Positions 6,884-7,402 of a stretch of 7,402 nt of DNA are shown in pieces. Every line of letters begins with the position of its first letter. Position 1 is the stretch's first letter. The notes beneath the pieces were generated by a model. It saw only the letters and a program-made list of their open reading frames with translations. It had not been told where the DNA came from and made no database searches. A program made the translations under genes and the position numbers. Origin of the DNA: Bacteroidota bacterium (GTDB lineage: Bacteria; Bacteroidota; Bacteroidia; Flavobacteriales; Weeksellaceae); the NCBI GenBank assembly GCA_018266965.1, contig JAFDZJ010000261.1, positions 1 through 7,402 of the forward strand, in the 5' to 3' direction.

Positions 6884-7402
6884 ATGGAAATTAAATTTCA
6901 AAATTATGATATAGAAGTACAAAATTGGGCTGAAAAAGCAGTTGTGAAATGTAATGCTATTGCAGAAGATTATGGTTTAGATTACTATGCTTTTCAGAAA
7001 CCTTATGAAATGGATAGTGATACTTTAATTTTAGCCCTTAATCCTTATGATAAAAACAGCTTTCCAACAAAAAAGGTCGAAACAAAAGTAAAAGTTTCAA
7101 TGACTGCTGAAAAATTTCTAAATGGCAATACTAGCTGGAATGGATACAAAACTAATTGGAAAGTAATTAAACAGTTAATGAAACTGAAATTAATTGATGA
7201 TTTAGACTTAAACTTCAATTATATGAATTATGTATATTTTCCTTCCAAAAAATTCACTGATATAAGAAAACTAAAAGAAATTGATATTCTTTCAGAATGT
7301 AAAAATCTCACATTAGATTTTTTAAAGATTATAAAACCTAAAAAAGTTATTTTACTGGGTACATCATCAGGAATTGATCAATTTGAAATTGAAGGAAGCA
7401 CC
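6884..7402 (+). CDS. Uracil-DNA-glycosylase-superfamily-like protein, 3'-truncated by the window edge
   Basis: The frame from ATG 6884 stays open for 173 codons to the window end, so the stop lies outside. There is no signal peptide, so it should be cytoplasmic. Three segments together suggest the uracil-DNA glycosylase fold. TLILALNPYD at 47-56 sits where the first catalytic motif (GQDPY or GINPG types) would be. FNYMNYVYFP at 111-120 resembles the central strand with its TN-V segment. ECKNLTLDFLKIIKPKKVILLG at 138-159 matches the 'C...L..EI..L.P..IV.LG' strand-helix-strand of the family. The final HPS-type motif would lie beyond the window. Members excise damaged bases or have diverged to other roles; whether this one is active cannot be judged. 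It is the fourth gene of a compact run, 10 nt after the lipoprotein gene. An unrelated Rossmann-like protein is the main alternative. Confidence 0.6.
   Translation, partial: MEIKFQNYDIEVQNWAEKAVVKCNAIAEDYGLDYYAFQKPYEMDSDTLILALNPYDKNSFPTKKVETKVKVSMTAEKFLNGNTSWNGYKTNWKVIKQLMKLKLIDDLDLNFNYMNYVYFPSKKFTDIRKLKEIDILSECKNLTLDFLKIIKPKKVILLGTSSGIDQFEIEGST

Overview
The window looks like chromosomal DNA of a low-GC Bacteroidota, most likely class Flavobacteriia (Weeksellaceae/Chryseobacterium-like; genus not resolvable by eye). The grounds are the strong A+T bias, the style of the large alpha-2-macroglobulin, the absence of Shine-Dalgarno sequences before the start codons, the Bacteroidota-type promoter element TAnnTTTG, and a lipoprotein with an acidic stretch after its lipidated cysteine. 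All recognisable genes are on the plus strand.

Left part (1-4386): the C-terminal ~1380 codons of a giant bacterial alpha-2-macroglobulin-like protein whose 5' end lies outside the window. It is followed 15 nt later by a 72-residue, very hydrophilic acidic protein of unknown function. The macroglobulin appears to have lost its thioester: the cysteine and glutamine positions are Ser and Val, and only one cysteine remains in the visible protein. It carries a TonB-box-like EEVVVLG motif in the linker that corresponds to the bait region.

Centre (4387-5793): a short promoter region with a clear TAccTTTG element, then a complete mtaB, the radical-SAM methylthiotransferase that converts t6A37 to ms2t6A37 in tRNA. 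This is a conserved core gene.

Right part (5794-7402): a ~240-nt AT-rich gap holds an AT-rich hairpin just after mtaB and, further on, a perfect 9-bp inverted repeat with a 5-nt spacer. The repeat lies immediately upstream of a perfect TAtaTTTG element that sits only 7 nt before a start codon. This promoter would drive a tightly packed run of four genes (gaps of 1, 5 and 10 nt): two small unknown proteins (68 and 65 aa), a lipocalin-like lipoprotein, and the start of a uracil-DNA-glycosylase-superfamily-like protein that runs off the window. This run looks like an accessory, regulated cassette next to a core gene and is the least explained part of the window. No RNA genes, CRISPR arrays or insertion sequences were seen.
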